Shown in pieces: positions 1-8,029 of a stretch of DNA of 64,000 nt. The stretch spans positions 2,138,853-2,202,852 of the forward strand of contig CP054936.1 in assembly GCA_013364255.1 (NCBI GenBank), written 5' to 3'. Every line of letters begins with the position of its first letter. Positions within the stretch are counted from its first letter, which is position 1. A model generated the notes under the pieces. It was not told the DNA's origin. It worked only from the letters and a program-made list of their open reading frames with translations, and made no database searches. Position numbers and translations under genes: made by a program. Source of the DNA: Streptomyces seoulensis (GTDB lineage Bacteria > Actinomycetota > Actinomycetes > Streptomycetales > Streptomycetaceae).

Positions 1-997
1 ACTCGGGCTCGCCGGCGTGGCTGAAGACGGCCGCGCCCTCCCGCATCGCCCGGGCGGCGGCCGAGGACGGGGGCCGTACGTCGCGTTCGCCCACGCGCAC
101 GGCCGCCTCCGGGGTGCCCTCGGTGCGGGAGCCGTGGGCGACCCGGCGCAGCACGATCTCGCCGACGGAGCGGGCGGGCGGCTCTTCCGCGCCGAGCACC
201 CATTCGAGGACGTCGACGGTGGCGAAGTCGGCGAACTGCGGCACCAGCAGTTCCACCAGTTCCTCGGCGGTGCGCACCACGTCCAGGGTGGTGCCGATGC
301 CGGCCGCCGCCTCGTTGAGCAGGGCGAGCCGGCGCCGGGACCAGTACTGCTCGCTGCTGTCCTGCGCGGCCAGGGCGACGCCGGCCGGCTCTCCGGAGGC
401 GTCGCGCACGGGCCACATCTCCACGCTCCAGGCGTGCTCGCGGTGCAGGGCGGGAGCGCTGGCGAAGGTCTCGTGACGGATCGGCTCGCCGGTCTCGGCG
501 ACCCGGCGCAGGTGCTCGGCGAAGCTCCGGTCGGTCTCGGCGCACGCCACCGTCTCCAGGTAGGGGCGGCCGAGCAGGGCGGACTCCGGCACCCCCATCC
601 GGCGGCACGCCGCGTCGTTGACGCGCAGGTAGCGCTGCCGGGTGTCGAAGACGGACATCGGCATGGACGCCTGCTGGAAGGCCTGTCCGGCGAGGGTGGG
701 TTCGGGCTGGCCGTCGGGTTCGGCGGTCACCACGAAGCGGTCCGGGCGGCCCGCTGCGTCCAGCACCGGGCAGGCGCGCAGCACGGCCGTCACCGTGGAC
801 CCGTCCCGGTGGCGCAGAGCGGCGGTCCCCACGAGCGCGGCCACGGCGCCGGGCGGCGGCTCCTGCGCGAGCAGGTCGCGCGCCGCACGTCCGACCGTCT
901 CCTCGGCCGCGTACCCGGTCAGCCGCCGGGCGCCCTCGCTCCAGCCCGTGACGACGCCGCGGGCGTCGACGATCGCCGCAACGGAGACCTGCTGCAT
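1..997 (-). CDS. PAS/GAF sensor protein, N-terminal part (probable PP2C/SpoIIE-type phosphatase), cut by window edge
   Basis: The minus-strand frame opens with ATG at 997 (start MQQVSVAAIVDARG) and stays open to the window edge, so the C-terminus is missing. Residues about 1-115 and 120-235 read as two PAS domains (for example GWSEGARRLTGY, then MSVFDTRQRYLRVND). They are followed by a GAF-like start (LNEAAAGIGTTLDVVRTAEEL). In Streptomyces this PAS-PAS-GAF order normally precedes a SpoIIE/PP2C serine phosphatase domain that acts on anti-sigma antagonists. That part lies outside the window, so the phosphatase call is inference; the PAS/GAF part is visible. It fits the many partner-switching genes further along. 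A histidine kinase output domain cannot be excluded. Confidence 0.75.
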   Translation of the reverse strand, partial: MQQVSVAAIVDARGVVTGWSEGARRLTGYAAEETVGRAARDLLAQEPPPGAVAALVGTAALRHRDGSTVTAVLRACPVLDAAGRPDRFVVTAEPDGQPEPTLAGQAFQQASMPMSVFDTRQRYLRVNDAACRRMGVPESALLGRPYLETVACAETDRSFAEHLRRVAETGEPIRHETFASAPALHREHAWSVEMWPVRDASGEPAGVALAAQDSSEQYWSRRRLALLNEAAAGIGTTLDVVRTAEELVELLVPQFADFATVDVLEWVLGAEEPPARSVGEIVLRRVAHGSRTEGTPEAAVRVGERDVRPPSSAAARAMREGAAVFSHAGEPE

Positions 998-1076
998 GTT
1001 CCCAGGATGGGGCGCGCACCACGGCCCCTCAAGCGCGACACGGCGGACCGGGGCGGCCGGGTGCCTCCCGTCCGGG

Positions 1077-1457
1077 TCACGCCGGGCGGCGGGCGCCCTT
1101 GGCGACGCTGCGGGCCCACAGGACCAGGGGGACCTGGAGCGGCAGGCGGCCGAGTGCCGCCGCCTTCTGGGGTGCGGGGCGGTCGCGCCAGTCGACGGCC
1201 ATCTGGATGTTGGCCGGGAGGACGCCGACGAAGAAGGCGGCCGTGGCGCGGGCCGCCACCCGGCGGGTGCGGGGCAGCGCGACGCCGGCCGCCAGCGCGA
1301 GTTCGGCGACGCCGCTGGCGCGGGTCCAGGTGCGCGGGGAGCCCGGCAGGACGCGCGGGACGATCGCGTCGAACTGGCGCGGGGAGACGAAGTGGGCGAC
1401 GCCCGCCGTGGCCAGCAGGCCGGCGAGCAGCAGCGATGAGCGTTCGGACCGGGGCAC
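1077..1457 (-). CDS. DoxX-like small integral membrane protein
   Basis: 126 residues starting at GTG 1457, chosen because GAGGAGG lies a few bases upstream. The frame continues upstream without such a site. Hydrophobic segments at about residues 8-24, 45-62, 68-85 and 100-116 make a four-helix membrane protein. The early pattern LLATAGVAHFVSP and the later VLPANIQMAVDW are typical of DoxX/DUF4345-like proteins found in actinobacteria. Family members are linked to redox or quinone-associated membrane functions, but no substrate can be read from this sequence. It stands alone, divergent from the DNA ligase gene, with about 157 bp between the two starts. Confidence 0.7.
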   Translation of the reverse strand: MPRSERSSLLLAGLLATAGVAHFVSPRQFDAIVPRVLPGSPRTWTRASGVAELALAAGVALPRTRRVAARATAAFFVGVLPANIQMAVDWRDRPAPQKAAALGRLPLQVPLVLWARSVAKGARRPA

Positions 1458-1614
1458 GGTTCCTCCTCGAATGGACTGCGGCGCGATCCTACTGGACGGT
1501 AAGTACGGCCCGGAGGCCCGTTCCGGGGGGCATTCGGGGGGAAGTTCGCGGCGAATCGGGGCACAGCGGCCGGGCGCGGGCTTGGCGGCGGGGGCGGGCG
1601 TCGAGACCTCAGCC

Positions 1615-2598
1615 GTGACCCTGCCAATGATCGCTCCCATGCTCGCCACGCCCGGCGTCCTGCCGCCGGCCGCGCAGGACGCGCGCTGGGCGTACGAGAC
1701 CAAGCAGGACGGCCAACGGGCGGTGGCCTACCTGCCCGGCGACGGCTCCCTGGTGCTGCGGGCCCGCTCCGGCGAGGACATCACCGCGGCCTATCCGGAG
1801 CTGGGTCCGCTCGGCGCGGCCCTCGGCGCGACGCCGGCCGTGCTGGACGGCGAGGTCCTGGCCCTGGACGAGCGGGGCCGGGCCAGTTTCCAGCTGCTCC
1901 AGCACCGCATGGGGCTGGCGCACTCCCCCGCCCTGGCGGCCCGCCGGGCGGCCCGGGTCCCCGTCCACCTCGTGCTGTTCGACGTACTGCACCTCGGCGC
2001 CGAGCCGCTGCTCGCGCTGCCCTACGCCCGGCGGCGCGAGCGGCTGGCGGCGCTGGCGCTCGACGGACCGCGCTGGTCGACGCCGCGGGCCGTCGTCGGG
2101 CACGGCGCCCAGGCGCTGGCCGCCACCCGCGAGCACGGCCTGGAGGGGCTGGTGTGCAAGCGGCTGGACTCGGTCTACGAGCCGGGGGTGCGCTCGCGGG
2201 CCTGGATCAAGATCCGCAACATGCTCAGCGAGGACGTCGTCGTGGGCGGCTGGCTGCCCGGCAAGGGACGGCTGACCGGGCTGCCGGGCGCGGTGCTGGT
2301 GGGCCAGCGCGGCGGCGGCCGGCTGCGCTACGTCGGCAGCGTGGGCACCGGCTGGAGCGAGGCCGAGCGGACCGAGCTGGCCGATCTCCTCGCGGGGCTG
2401 GCGACGCGGGTGTGCCCCTTCGTTCCGGCGCCGGCGGTGCGCGGCGCGCACTGGGTGCTGCCCCGGCTGGTCGGCGAGGTGCGCTACAGCGTCCGTACCC
2501 GGGCGGGTCTGCTGCGCCAGCCGTCGTGGCTGCGGCTGCGCCCGGACCTCACCCCGGAGGAGTCGGCGGCGGATCTGCCGGACGGCCCCGCGAGGTGA
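1615..2598 (+). CDS. ATP-dependent DNA ligase, small LigC/LigD-ligase type
   Basis: 327 residues from GTG 1615 (ATG 1627 is an alternative; neither has a strong ribosome site). The adenylation motif is KQDGQR with the probable AMP-accepting Lys30. Further ligase motifs follow: [22 protein letters not shown] and WIKIRN, then a short OB-fold region to about residue 305 ([18 protein letters not shown]). The size matches a stand-alone ligase domain of the NHEJ-associated LigD/LigC kind and not the NAD-dependent replicative LigA. No Ku or polymerase gene is adjacent, so a role in end joining or in repair under stress is inferred from the family only. Confidence 0.85.
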   Translation: MTLPMIAPMLATPGVLPPAAQDARWAYETKQDGQRAVAYLPGDGSLVLRARSGEDITAAYPELGPLGAALGATPAVLDGEVLALDERGRASFQLLQHRMGLAHSPALAARRAARVPVHLVLFDVLHLGAEPLLALPYARRRERLAALALDGPRWSTPRAVVGHGAQALAATREHGLEGLVCKRLDSVYEPGVRSRAWIKIRNMLSEDVVVGGWLPGKGRLTGLPGAVLVGQRGGGRLRYVGSVGTGWSEAERTELADLLAGLATRVCPFVPAPAVRGAHWVLPRLVGEVRYSVRTRAGLLRQPSWLRLRPDLTPEESAADLPDGPAR

Positions 2599-2672
2599 GG
2601 GCGCGTCAGGGGGGCGGGGCGCCGGACGGTGAGCGGCGCCGGGGAGCCGGCCGACGGTCTATCGTGTCCCGC

Positions 2673-3608
2673 ATGTCCGTGCCGGAACTGATCCGTATCG
2701 TCTCCCGCGACTCACCGATGGCGCTCGCCCAGGTGGAGCGCGTCCGCGCCGAGCTGGCCGCCCTGCACCCCGGGGTGCGCACCGAGGTGGTGCCGGTGAA
2801 GACCACCGGCGACAAGTGGCTCGGCGCGCTGTCGAAGGTGGAGGGCAAGGGGGCGTTCACCAAGGAGGTGGACGCCGCGCTGCTGGCCGGCGAGGCGGAC
2901 CTCGCGGTGCACTGCCTCAAGGACGTGCCCGCCGACCGGCCGCTGCCCGCGGGCACCACGTTCGCCGCGTTCCTGAAGCGGGACGACATCCGCGACGCGC
3001 TCGTCCATCCGGGCGGTCTCACCCTCGACGAGCTGCCGCCCGGCACCCGGATCGGCACCTCGGCGGTGCGGCGGATCGCCCAGCTGGCCGCGACGCACCC
3101 GCACCTGACCTGCGTGCCGTTTCGCGGCAACGCCAACCGGCGGCTGGCGAAGCTGGCGGCCGGGGAGGCGGACGCGCTGCTGCTGGCCGCCTCCGGCCTC
3201 GACCGCATCGACCGCGCCGACGTGATCAGCGAGGTGCTGTCCCCGGAGACGATGATGCCGCCGATCGGCGCGGGCATCCTGGCCCTCCAGTGCCGCGAGG
3301 GCGACAGCGAGCTGATCGGTACGGTGAGCGACCTCGGCGACGCCGACACCCACCGGGCGGCGACCGCCGAGCGCATGTTCCTGCATGTGCTCCAGGGGCA
3401 CTGCAACAGCCCGATCGCCGGGTACGCGCGGGTCGACCGGAGCGGGGAGCTGTCCCTGCGGGCGTGCGTGTTCACCCCCGACGGCAAGACCCGGCTGAAC
3501 GCGCACGAGTGGGCGGGCCGTCTGGACGCCGCCACCCTCGGCACCTCGGTCGCCGTGGCCCTGCTGCGCCAGGGCGCCCGCGACATCATCGACGGCATCC
3601 CGCACTGA
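2673..3608 (+). CDS. hemC: hydroxymethylbilane synthase (porphobilinogen deaminase), HemC-type
   Basis: 311 residues from ATG 2673. The enzyme polymerises four porphobilinogens to hydroxymethylbilane in cytosolic tetrapyrrole synthesis. Family motifs are in order: [12 protein letters not shown] near the N-terminus, [46 protein letters not shown] and [11 protein letters not shown]. The dipyrromethane-cofactor cysteine is probably Cys244 in [12 protein letters not shown]; the usual context is GGCQVPIG, so the loop differs from housekeeping enzymes. No other heme gene is next to it, unlike the usual hemA-hemC-hemD-hemB cluster. This suggests a second, dispersed hemC copy. Confidence 0.9.
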   Translation: MSVPELIRIVSRDSPMALAQVERVRAELAALHPGVRTEVVPVKTTGDKWLGALSKVEGKGAFTKEVDAALLAGEADLAVHCLKDVPADRPLPAGTTFAAFLKRDDIRDALVHPGGLTLDELPPGTRIGTSAVRRIAQLAATHPHLTCVPFRGNANRRLAKLAAGEADALLLAASGLDRIDRADVISEVLSPETMMPPIGAGILALQCREGDSELIGTVSDLGDADTHRAATAERMFLHVLQGHCNSPIAGYARVDRSGELSLRACVFTPDGKTRLNAHEWAGRLDAATLGTSVAVALLRQGARDIIDGIPH

Positions 3609-3657
3609 GCACCGCGCGCCGGGCGCCGCACGCTGAACAGCGGCGCCGGACCGCGGG

Positions 3658-3705
3658 ACGCCGGACGCCCGCCCGGCGGAGATCCACGGGGCGGGCGTCC
3701 GGCGT
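3658..3705. terminator. strong hairpin between convergent genes
   Basis: A perfect 17-bp inverted repeat (3658-3674 with 3689-3705, 14-nt loop) lies between the hemC stop and the convergent gene ending at 3736. There is no T-tract, as is common in Streptomyces. It could end transcription from both sides. Confidence 0.75.
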
Positions 3706-3735
3706 GAGCGCGGTGATCCGGCGGCGCCGGCGGGG

Positions 3736-4266
3736 TCAGCCGGCGGCGCCCGGTTCCGCCTGGTCGCGCAGGAAGTTGCTGACCTGGTGGGCGAGGGTGC
3801 CCTGGGCGGCGCAGCACGGCGAGCCCGCGCCGACGGGCGCCTCCTGCACGCCGATGCCGCCGGACCAGAGCCTGCGCCCGGTCCACTCGTCCTCGACGCG
3901 CAGCTGGACCTGGATGTCGACCTGGCTCAGGGCGGCCTCCGGGGCCGCCGCGTACAGCACCGCCGTGGCCCGGCGCAGCGGATGGACGTCGTAGCCCTCG
4001 ATGAACTGCGAGTTGCGCCAGTCGACGAACGCGCTCTCCCCGTCCGGGCCGATCCGCACGTCGAGCTGGCCGTCCTCCAGGTGGAGGCCGAAGGGCCGCG
4101 AGCCGCGGTTCTCGACGGTGACCCGGAGGCGGAAGTACGTCAGGCCCTCGGCCGCGTCGTCGCGTCCGCGCGGCGGCTCGGCCTGCTCCAGACCGTGCAC
4201 GCGGACACGCAGACCGGCGTGCTCGTCGTACTCGTGCCAGTCCCCGACCACGTTCGGCTCGTACAC
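3736..4266 (-). CDS. conserved hypothetical soluble protein
   Basis: 176 residues from GTG 4266 with GAGAGG eight bases upstream. No signal peptide or membrane segment is visible. The middle part (LTYFRLRVTVENRGSRPFGL) looks like a beta-sandwich, as seen in DUF4352-type or other immunoglobulin-like folds. The C-terminal part contains a vicinal cysteine pair (GSPCCAAQGT). I do not recognise a specific family. It is a single gene with its own promoter-like sequence upstream, converging on hemC. Confidence 0.7.
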   Translation of the reverse strand: MYEPNVVGDWHEYDEHAGLRVRVHGLEQAEPPRGRDDAAEGLTYFRLRVTVENRGSRPFGLHLEDGQLDVRIGPDGESAFVDWRNSQFIEGYDVHPLRRATAVLYAAAPEAALSQVDIQVQLRVEDEWTGRRLWSGGIGVQEAPVGAGSPCCAAQGTLAHQVSNFLRDQAEPGAAG

Positions 4267-4293
4267 AATGCAACCTCTCGACTTCAGAGCTGC

Positions 4294-4323
4294 TTCCTAT
4301 CTGTGGGCGAAGGAGACTGTCAA
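4294..4323 (-). promoter_or_regulatory. probable housekeeping-type promoter
   Basis: On the minus strand TTGACA (4323-4318) is followed after 18 bp by TAGGAA (4299-4294), about 28 bp upstream of the GTG start at 4266. The -35 box is a perfect match to the sigma-70/HrdB consensus and the -10 box is partial. Confidence 0.5.
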
Positions 4324-4457
4324 ATGCGCGGAATGCGCCGTGGCCAGGTAATTCCACCGCTTTGATCAACGATCAAGCCGTGCGCTGGAGATATCCCCGA
4401 TCGCGGCCCCGCGGCGGCCGCCGCGGGGGTGCCGTACATCACGTCGGGGCGCGGTGC

Positions 4458-4498
4458 GCGGCGGGCCGTCCGACCGGTCGGACCGGCGGGCCCGCCGC
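4458..4498 (-). terminator. terminator hairpin after the ABC exporter operon
   Basis: Arms GCGGCGGGCC (4458-4467) and GGCCCGCCGC (4489-4498) enclose a perfect 16-bp palindrome (4468-4483). It lies seven bases beyond the permease stop on the minus strand. A further 22-bp perfect palindrome at 4407-4428 may act as a second terminator, and TTGATC-AAC-GATCAA lies at 4362-4376. Confidence 0.65.
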
Positions 4499-4504
4499 GG
4501 GGGT

Positions 4505-5365
4505 TCACCGGGCCAGCCGGCCCAGGAGGGCGGAGGCCGCGGTGATGCCGGCCGCGGCGGCCAGCACCAGGACGGCGAAGTCGGCGCCCAGGTGCGCCGG
4601 AGTGCCCAGCAGCAGTCCGCGCAGGGCGTCCACCTGGTAGCTGAGCGGGTTCGCCTTGCTGACCGCCTGGAGCCAGCCGGGCATCACGGCGACCGGGTAC
4701 AGGGCGTTGGAGCCGAAGAACAGCGGCATGGTGATCGCCTGTCCGATGCCCATCAGCCGGTCGCGGCTGAGCACGATCCCGGCGATGGTCATGGACAGGC
4801 AGGAGAAGAACGCCGAGCCGAGGATCACGGCCGCGGCGACGCCGAGCAGCCGCAGCGGGTTCCAGGTCAGCGCCACGCCGAGCAGCGCGGCGATCACGAC
4901 GACGACCACCGCCTGGATCAGCGACTTCACCCCGGCGGCGAACGCCTTGCCGGTCACCAGGGCCGAGCGCGGGGTCGGCGTGACCAGCAGCTTGTTGAGC
5001 ACGCCCGCGTCCCGCTCCCAGATGATCTGGATGCCGTAGAAGATGGCGATGAACATGGCGGACTGGGCGATGATGCCGGGCGCCATGAAGTCGATGTACG
5101 GGGTGCCGCCGGTCGGGATCGCCCGGATGCGGGTGAAGGTCTGGCCGAAGATCAGCAGCCACAGCGCGGGCTGGACCGCGCGGGTGTACAGCTCGGTGCG
5201 GTCGTGGCGCAGTTTCTGCAGCTCGACCACGCACATGGCGCCGACCCGGGCGGGCAGCAGCCGCCAGCCGGCGCGCGGCCGCGGCGGCCGCACCAGGAGG
5301 CCGATGCCGTCGGCCGCGGCGGGGTCAGCCGACACGCTGGGCGGTGCGACGGGTGCTTCGGACAT
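4505..5365 (-). CDS. ABC-2 type transporter permease (DrrB-like)
   Basis: 286 residues from ATG 5365. After a soluble N-terminus of about 60 residues come six hydrophobic segments, with the family-typical region YIDFMAPGIIAQSAMF around residue 120 and IWERDAGVLNKLLVTP after it. This is the membrane half of a DrrAB-like exporter for drugs or lipophilic compounds; the substrate cannot be read from sequence. The gene overlaps the upstream ATPase gene by 41 bp, so translation of the two is probably coupled. Confidence 0.88.
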   Translation of the reverse strand: MSEAPVAPPSVSADPAAADGIGLLVRPPRPRAGWRLLPARVGAMCVVELQKLRHDRTELYTRAVQPALWLLIFGQTFTRIRAIPTGGTPYIDFMAPGIIAQSAMFIAIFYGIQIIWERDAGVLNKLLVTPTPRSALVTGKAFAAGVKSLIQAVVVVVIAALLGVALTWNPLRLLGVAAAVILGSAFFSCLSMTIAGIVLSRDRLMGIGQAITMPLFFGSNALYPVAVMPGWLQAVSKANPLSYQVDALRGLLLGTPAHLGADFAVLVLAAAAGITAASALLGRLAR

Positions 5366-6260
5366 CGCGGAAATCTCCTGAACTGTCGTCGAGGCCGCTG
5401 CCGGCCACGTCCCGGAAGACGTCCTCCAGCGTGGGCGGCGCGCCGTCGGCGGGGCCGCCCTCGGCGCGGCGCCGCTCGCCGAGTCCGTGGCGCAGCTCGG
5501 CCGGGGTGCCGAGGGCGCGGACGCGGCCGCGGTGCATGAGGCCGACCCGGTCGCAGTACTGGTCGGCCTCGTCCATGTAGTGCGTGGTGACCAGGACGGT
5601 CATGCCGGTGGCGGTGCGTACGGCGTTGATGTGCTCCCACACTCCGGTGCGGGCGATCGGGTCGAGGCCGATGGTCGGCTCGTCCAGGATCAGCAGCCGG
5701 GGCGCGCTGACCAGGGCCTGGGCCAGTTCGAGACGGCGGACCATGCCGCCGGAGTAGGTCTTCGCCAGCCGGTCGGCGGCCTCGGTGAGGTCGACGGCGG
5801 CCAGCGCCTGGGCGACCCGGGCGGCGCGTTCGCGGCGCGGGACGTCGAAGACGCGGGCGAAGAGCGTGACGTTCTCCCGGCCGGTCAGGGCGGCGTCGGC
5901 GGACAGCTGCTGGGGGACGTAGCCGAGCAGGCGGCGTACGGCCATCCGGTCGTCGGCCGGGTCGCGGCCGAAGACGCGGACCATGCCGGCCGGGACCGGC
6001 AGCAGGGTGGTGACGCAGCGGATGGCGGTGGTCTTCCCGGCGCCGTTGGGTCCGAGCAGTCCGAACACCTCGCCCGGCCGCACGGTCAGGTCGAGGCCGT
6101 CGACGGCGTTCGTGCCGCCGAAGGCGTAGACGAGCCCCGCGCAGGCGACGGCGTCGGGGCCGCCCGGCTGGGCGGCGGAACCGTCCCGGGCGGCGGTGGG
6201 GCCGGTGCTGTCGTGGGCCGCTTCGGTGGCGGTCGTGGTGTCGGCGGGGTCCCCGGTCAT
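5325..6260 (-). CDS. ABC transporter ATP-binding protein (DrrA-like)
   Basis: 311 residues. Walker A GPNGAGKT lies at residues 70-77, followed by the Q-loop region GYVPQQL, the signature YSGGM, Walker B LLILDEPTIGLD and the switch histidine in VTTHYMDEADQYCDRV. This is the daunorubicin-resistance DrrA subfamily, which pairs with one ABC-2 permease. The C-terminal tail is extended by about 40 residues over the permease start, which makes a 41-bp gene overlap. The start overlaps the MarR gene stop by 4 bp, so three genes form one operon in the order regulator, ATPase, permease. Confidence 0.92.
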   Translation of the reverse strand: MTGDPADTTTATEAAHDSTGPTAARDGSAAQPGGPDAVACAGLVYAFGGTNAVDGLDLTVRPGEVFGLLGPNGAGKTTAIRCVTTLLPVPAGMVRVFGRDPADDRMAVRRLLGYVPQQLSADAALTGRENVTLFARVFDVPRRERAARVAQALAAVDLTEAADRLAKTYSGGMVRRLELAQALVSAPRLLILDEPTIGLDPIARTGVWEHINAVRTATGMTVLVTTHYMDEADQYCDRVGLMHRGRVRALGTPAELRHGLGERRRAEGGPADGAPPTLEDVFRDVAGSGLDDSSGDFRDVRSTRRTAQRVG

Positions 6261-6730
6261 GGGCGGTCGGCCTCCTCGTGCAGGTTCTCGGCCAGCCTGC
6301 GCAGGGCGGGGATCGCCTCGCGCAGGGCGTCCCGGTCGGCCGGTGCGAGCCGCTCCACCTGGCCGCGGACGAGGGCCGCGCGGCGCTCGCGCCAGTCGCG
6401 CAGCCGCGTCCGGGCGGCCTCGGTGAGCAGCAGGCGGGCGGCCCGCCGGTCGGCGGGGTCGGTCTCCCGGACCAGCTGGCCGTCCCGGACCAGCTGGTTG
6501 ACCAGCGTGGAGACGGAGTTGCCGGCCAGGTGCAGTTCCTTGGCGGCGTCCGAGACGCCGATGCCCGGGCGGGCCTCGATCAGGCGCAGCAGCTCGACCT
6601 CGGCGCCGCGCAGCCGCGCCACGGTCAGGCCGGCGCGCAGCCGGCGCCGGATCATGCGCTGGACGCCGACGAGCGCGTCGGCCAGGTCGTCGGCGTAGGC
6701 GTCCTCGCCCCGCGGGTTCTCTGGTTCCAC
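6257..6730 (-). CDS. MarR-family transcriptional regulator of the exporter operon
   Basis: 157 residues from GTG 6730. The winged helix-turn-helix reads AELLRLIEARPGIGVSDAAK-like across residues about 45-65, with recognition helix GNSVSTLVNQLVRDG and the wing DPADRRAARLLLTE. The protein is probably a ligand-responsive repressor of its own operon (this gene, the ATPase at 5325 and the permease at 4505). A perfect palindrome just upstream is the likely operator. The only good ribosome site, GAGGT, lies inside that palindrome, so bound repressor might also affect translation start or a very short leader. Confidence 0.9.
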   Translation of the reverse strand: MEPENPRGEDAYADDLADALVGVQRMIRRRLRAGLTVARLRGAEVELLRLIEARPGIGVSDAAKELHLAGNSVSTLVNQLVRDGQLVRETDPADRRAARLLLTEAARTRLRDWRERRAALVRGQVERLAPADRDALREAIPALRRLAENLHEEADRP

Positions 6731-6738
6731 GCCGCCAG

Positions 6739-6761
6739 ATTACCTCTGTAGCAGAGGTAAT
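6739..6761 (-). promoter_or_regulatory. perfect palindromic operator overlapping the MarR ribosome-binding site
   Basis: ATTACCTCTG (6739-6748), a 3-nt spacer and CAGAGGTAAT (6752-6761) form a perfect 10-bp inverted repeat eight bases upstream of the GTG start. The downstream arm read on the minus strand supplies GAGGT, the probable Shine-Dalgarno. A TTGACC sequence at 6780-6775 may be the -35 box. Confidence 0.75.
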
Positions 6762-6818
6762 GTTCCCAAGGGAGGGTCAAGACCGCGCGCTCGCCGCGGG
6801 CGCCGGTGCGCGCTCGTT

Positions 6819-6851
6819 TTCCGTCGTTGTTCCGTCGTTGTTCCGTCGTTG
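6819..6851. repeat. three perfect 11-bp direct repeats
   Basis: TTCCGTCGTTG occurs three times head to tail at 6819-6829, 6830-6840 and 6841-6851. The 11-bp period is about one helical turn, so a protein could contact all units on one face. It sits between the divergent MarR operon and the sigma gene. The rest of 6762-7110 holds no convincing gene. Confidence 0.7.
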
Positions 6852-6980
6852 AAATGCACAGCGTTCCCTGCGGTGGCAATTCGCCGAGCGCGGGTCGACA
6901 ATTGAGATTCATGCGGCCGTGCACGGCCGGCGCATTTCGGAATGGCTCTGAAATCGCCGTACCCGTGAATCCGCATTCGA

Positions 6981-7014
6981 GTGCTTCGGACCGGAGGCAC
7001 GTCCGTGGGAGCCG
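6981..7014 (+). promoter_or_regulatory. leader element shared with the second sigma-factor gene
   Basis: The 34-nt block starting GTGCTTCGGACCGGAGGC matches 30 of 34 positions with 44082-44049 on the minus strand, and its first 18 nt are identical. Counted from the end of the identical 18-mer (6998), the gap to the start codon is 112 nt here and 115 nt at the other gene. It is probably part of the promoter or 5' leader of paralogous sigma genes. Confidence 0.6.
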
Positions 7015-7110
7015 GCGCGCGCCGGGACCCCGGTGTCTCTCCGGGAGCCCCCTGCCCGCGTCTCCCCGCGGTGTCCGCCCATCCAGCACCTGCTGAGGGA
7101 GGCGCAGCGT

Positions 7111-7902
7111 ATGCGTACCACCGGCAGAACCAAGGCCCATCCGCACGACGACGCGCCCGACACCGCCGCGGCCTTCGAACGGCTCGCCGCGCTGCCCGAC
7201 GGACCCGAGCGCAAGGCGCTGCGCGACGAGCTGGTCCAGGTGTGGCTGCCCATGGCCGAGCGGATCGCGGTCAGGTTCCGCGGGCGCGGCGAGGCCCTGG
7301 AGGATCTGTACCAGGTGGCGGCGCTCGGCCTGGTGAAGGCCGTCGACCACTACGATCCGGCCCGCGGCTACGCGTTCGAGGCGTACGCCGTGCCGACGGT
7401 GACCGGCGAGATCAAGCGGCACTTCCGCGACCACATGTGGACCCTGCACGTGCCGCGCCGGGTGCAGGACCTGCGCAACCGGGTGCGGCGGGCTGCCAAG
7501 GAGCTGGCCCAGACGACGCCGGGCCGGCCGCCGACCGTCGCGGAGATCGCCGAGTACACCCAGCTCAGCGTGGACGACGTGCGCACCGGCATGGAGGCGC
7601 TGGACTGCTTCGCCGCGCTGTCGCTGGAGGCGGAGGTCCCGGGAACCGACGGCTACGCGCTCGGCGACGGCCTCGGCGAGGCCGATCCGCGCTACGACCT
7701 CGTGGTGGACCGGGTGGCGGTGCGGCCCTGTCTCGAGGCACTGCCCGAGCGGGAGCGCATGATCCTCTACCTGCGGTTCTTCCGGGGGATGACGCAGAGC
7801 CGGATCGCGCAGCAGCTCGGCATCTCGCAGATGCACGTGTCGCGTCTGCTCAGCGGCTGCTTCGCCCAGTTGCGCGAGGAGCTGCTCGCCGAGACGGGCT
7901 GA
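7111..7902 (+). CDS. RNA polymerase sigma factor, SigB/SigF/SigG family
   Basis: 263 residues from ATG 7111, preceded by GAGGGAGG; an earlier GTG at 7033 in frame lacks a ribosome site. Region 2 (LEDLYQVAALGLVKAVDHYDP, then FEAYAVPTVTGEIKRHFRD) and region 4 (LPERERMILYLRFFRGMTQSRIAQ, recognition helix ISQMHVSRLLS) are intact, and region 3 is present. It has no ECF features and belongs to the group 3 stress/sporulation sigma factors that are held by RsbW-like anti-sigma ATPases. It is a paralogue of the sigma factor at 42990, sharing the N-terminal HDDAPDT pattern. No anti-sigma gene is directly adjacent; candidates are at 11076, 24431 and 44211. Confidence 0.93.
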   Translation: MRTTGRTKAHPHDDAPDTAAAFERLAALPDGPERKALRDELVQVWLPMAERIAVRFRGRGEALEDLYQVAALGLVKAVDHYDPARGYAFEAYAVPTVTGEIKRHFRDHMWTLHVPRRVQDLRNRVRRAAKELAQTTPGRPPTVAEIAEYTQLSVDDVRTGMEALDCFAALSLEAEVPGTDGYALGDGLGEADPRYDLVVDRVAVRPCLEALPERERMILYLRFFRGMTQSRIAQQLGISQMHVSRLLSGCFAQLREELLAETG

Positions 7903-8029
7903 CGGGTCGCGGGCCAGGTCGGGCGCCGTTTCGGGGACCCGCGCAGGGTACTCGGCAGGCGCCCCCGGGACGCCGGTCCGACACTGGTGTGAGACCGGTG
8001 GCCACCGGCCGACGAGACCAGGACGTGCC

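Noticed and set aside
6819..6851. 11-bp repeats as a CRISPR or microsatellite-type array
   Set aside because: Only three units without spacers; better seen as a possible protein-binding site.
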